7,026 nt of DNA from positions 1-7,026 of the forward strand of contig JAKDKI010000121.1 of assembly GCA_030453435.1 (NCBI GenBank), given 5' to 3'. Both the position numbers and the translations under genes were made by a program. This document shows, one piece after another, positions 6,158 to 7,026 of the stretch. A model generated the notes under the pieces. That model saw nothing but the letters and a program-made list of their open reading frames with translations, ran no database searches and was not told the DNA's origin. Each line of letters opens with the position of its first letter. The first letter of the stretch is position 1. Origin of the DNA: Kocuria sp. (GTDB lineage: Bacteria > Actinomycetota > Actinomycetes > Actinomycetales > Micrococcaceae).

Positions 6158-6163
6158 CTGGTC

Positions 6164-7026
6164 ATGTCTGGACCCACTCCCACATATCGTCCTGATGCGA
6201 CCACTCTGTATCGCGGCCCTCGACCACTCGTGGCGGAAACAGCCCGCTGGTCCAACCGCACAGAACGGTTGCACCGAGATCCGGAGATGCATCAGCTCGT
6301 CTACGGCCATTGGTTCCGAGCGGACGCACCGGTAAGTCACCTACAGCGGACCGTTCTGCTGCAGAGGCAACTTGGTACCCCGAGTTCCATCGTCCGGATC
6401 ACCGGCACAGCGGCGCTCAAATTGTTGAATCTGCCCGATGGGGACCACTACAAGTGGGCCAACCGAATTTTCGCTCATCCTGAGCCGCCGCGCGGTGGTG
6501 AACTTCGACACCATCAGAAACGCGTCCATCAATTGTCATGGGACGGTGATCGAAGGCGTACTTCCCTTGATGACGTGAAGTTGACCAAGTCGTATGGCCT
6601 GAATTCGTTTCAGGGCCCGTGGGAATCGGTGCTTGTTCACCCCATTGAGGCGTTGGTAGTTGCCGCGCCAATGATGGATCGATGGTCGATCACCGCCGCT
6701 CTTGACGCGATGCTTTGCAGCGATCGACTGAAGCGAGTTGGAGCATCCGACCCGGAGGTGTTCACGGTCGAATCCATCCGAGAGGCGTTGGCGTTACTGC
6801 CGCCAGCCTCACGAGCAGTCCGAGAAGTTCATCGAGCACTGGCTGATATTCAGTACCCGACCTGGTCAGCGATGGAGACGCTGACGCGTATGCTCGCGCT
6901 GGCGTGTGGGATTCCTCGGCCCATCATGAACTTCCGAGTGGAGACTCCTAAGGGCCATAGCATTCTGGATTCCGCCTGGCCCGAGCACATGACCGCGGTT
7001 GAGTTCAACGGCCGCGATCACAGCCA
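6164..7026 (+). CDS. Partial AbiEi-like/DUF559-type nuclease-domain protein (runs off the window)
   Basis: An open frame of 287 codons without a stop continues past the right edge. The N-terminal part contains 'TPSSIVRITGTAALKLLNL' (72-90), like the winged-helix/AbiEi-antitoxin-like region common in actinobacterial proteins of this kind. Residues about 150-165 ('GPWESVLVHPIEALVVA') fit the next conserved block. Near the visible end, 'SAMETLTRMLALACGIPRP' (235-253), 'ILDSAWPEH' (267-275) and 'AVEFNGRDH' (278-286) match the DUF559/Vsr-like PD-(D/E)XK layout, with candidate catalytic Glu238, Asp269 and Glu280; Asn282 replaces the Asp I would expect in 'E-aromatic-DG'. The final helix and His region are cut off. 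Codon use shows more A/T-ending codons than neighbouring genes, suggesting an accessory gene. DNA cleavage is inferred from the fold, and the biological role of this family is not established. Start chosen at 6164 from the -10-like TAGATT 6 nt upstream. Confidence 0.8.
   Translation, partial: MSGPTPTYRPDATTLYRGPRPLVAETARWSNRTERLHRDPEMHQLVYGHWFRADAPVSHLQRTVLLQRQLGTPSSIVRITGTAALKLLNLPDGDHYKWANRIFAHPEPPRGGELRHHQKRVHQLSWDGDRRRTSLDDVKLTKSYGLNSFQGPWESVLVHPIEALVVAAPMMDRWSITAALDAMLCSDRLKRVGASDPEVFTVESIREALALLPPASRAVREVHRALADIQYPTWSAMETLTRMLALACGIPRPIMNFRVETPKGHSILDSAWPEHMTAVEFNGRDHS

Larger units (their letters stand above)
5857..6163. other. 307-bp divergent intergenic region between rsmA and the nuclease-like gene
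   Basis: This stretch separates two divergent genes and is less GC-rich than the flanks, with no convincing coding frame. It contains -10-like elements next to both gene starts, a perfect DnaA-box 9-mer (6119-6127), the short palindromes TGATCA (5883-5888) and TCCCT-CA-AGGGA (5889-5900), a run of seven G (5943-5949), and a 7-bp inverted repeat GGAAGAG/CTCTTCC (6014-6020 and 6054-6060). No tRNA, riboswitch or attachment site was recognised. Confidence 0.6.

Noticed and set aside
5857..6163. Replication origin around the DnaA box
   Set aside because: Only one perfect box is present, with no clustered boxes, AT-rich unwinding element or dnaA/dnaN neighbours.
6077..6671. Short frames on both strands overlapping the nuclease-like gene
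   Set aside because: The plus-strand frame from 6164 is open for 287 codons and matches a family layout; the short frames do not.
1..7026. CRISPR array, tRNA, rRNA or insertion sequence
   Set aside because: Reading both strands showed no regularly spaced repeats, cloverleaf-like sequence, rRNA segments or transposase-like frames.

Overview
This is a GC-rich bacterial chromosomal segment. Five signs point to a Gram-positive actinobacterium, possibly Micrococcaceae-like, although the genus cannot be read from the sequence: an MhuD-type heme oxygenase nearly collinear with the mycobacterial protein, an RNB-domain ribonuclease of the short form that I associate with actinobacteria, strong G/C preference at third codon positions, rsmA directly followed by ispE, and several starts that look leaderless. 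No rRNA, tRNA, CRISPR array or insertion sequence was seen.

Layout, left to right. Positions 1-193 hold the 3' end of a plus-strand gene, perhaps a luciferase-like oxidoreductase. A perfect 15-bp hairpin separates it from a minus-strand HD-domain hydrolase (281-919). That gene is divergent from a plus-strand GlxA-type regulator (1027-1989), which joins a DJ-1/PfpI domain to an AraC helix-turn-helix. The short gap between them (920-1026) contains a direct repeat that could be an operator. A strong hairpin overlaps the regulator's stop codon and ends the convergent block.

Positions 2032-5856 form a compact minus-strand cluster, transcribed right to left: rsmA (KsgA, 16S rRNA dimethylase), ispE (4-bp ATGA overlap with rsmA), an RNB ribonuclease (43 bp after ispE) and mhuD (6 bp after the ribonuclease, with its ribosome binding site inside the ribonuclease's last codons). 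The spacing suggests one operon joining ribosome maturation, isoprenoid precursor synthesis, RNA turnover and heme breakdown. The usual actinobacterial upstream neighbours (tatD/rpfB) are not next to rsmA.

A 307-bp divergent intergenic region follows. It carries a perfect DnaA-box 9-mer and promoter-like -10 elements. The window ends inside a plus-strand gene (6164 to beyond 7026) that resembles actinobacterial proteins with an AbiEi-like N-terminal part and a DUF559/Vsr-like PD-(D/E)XK nuclease C-terminal part. Its codon use is visibly less G/C-biased than its neighbours, which suggests an accessory gene.

Most of the window is ordinary housekeeping content. The items most worth a second look are the HD-hydrolase/GlxA divergent pair, the mhuD-ribonuclease coupling, the Asp-to-Gln change in the ribonuclease active-site cluster, and the partial nuclease-like gene. 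I see no clear evidence of a complete undescribed system.
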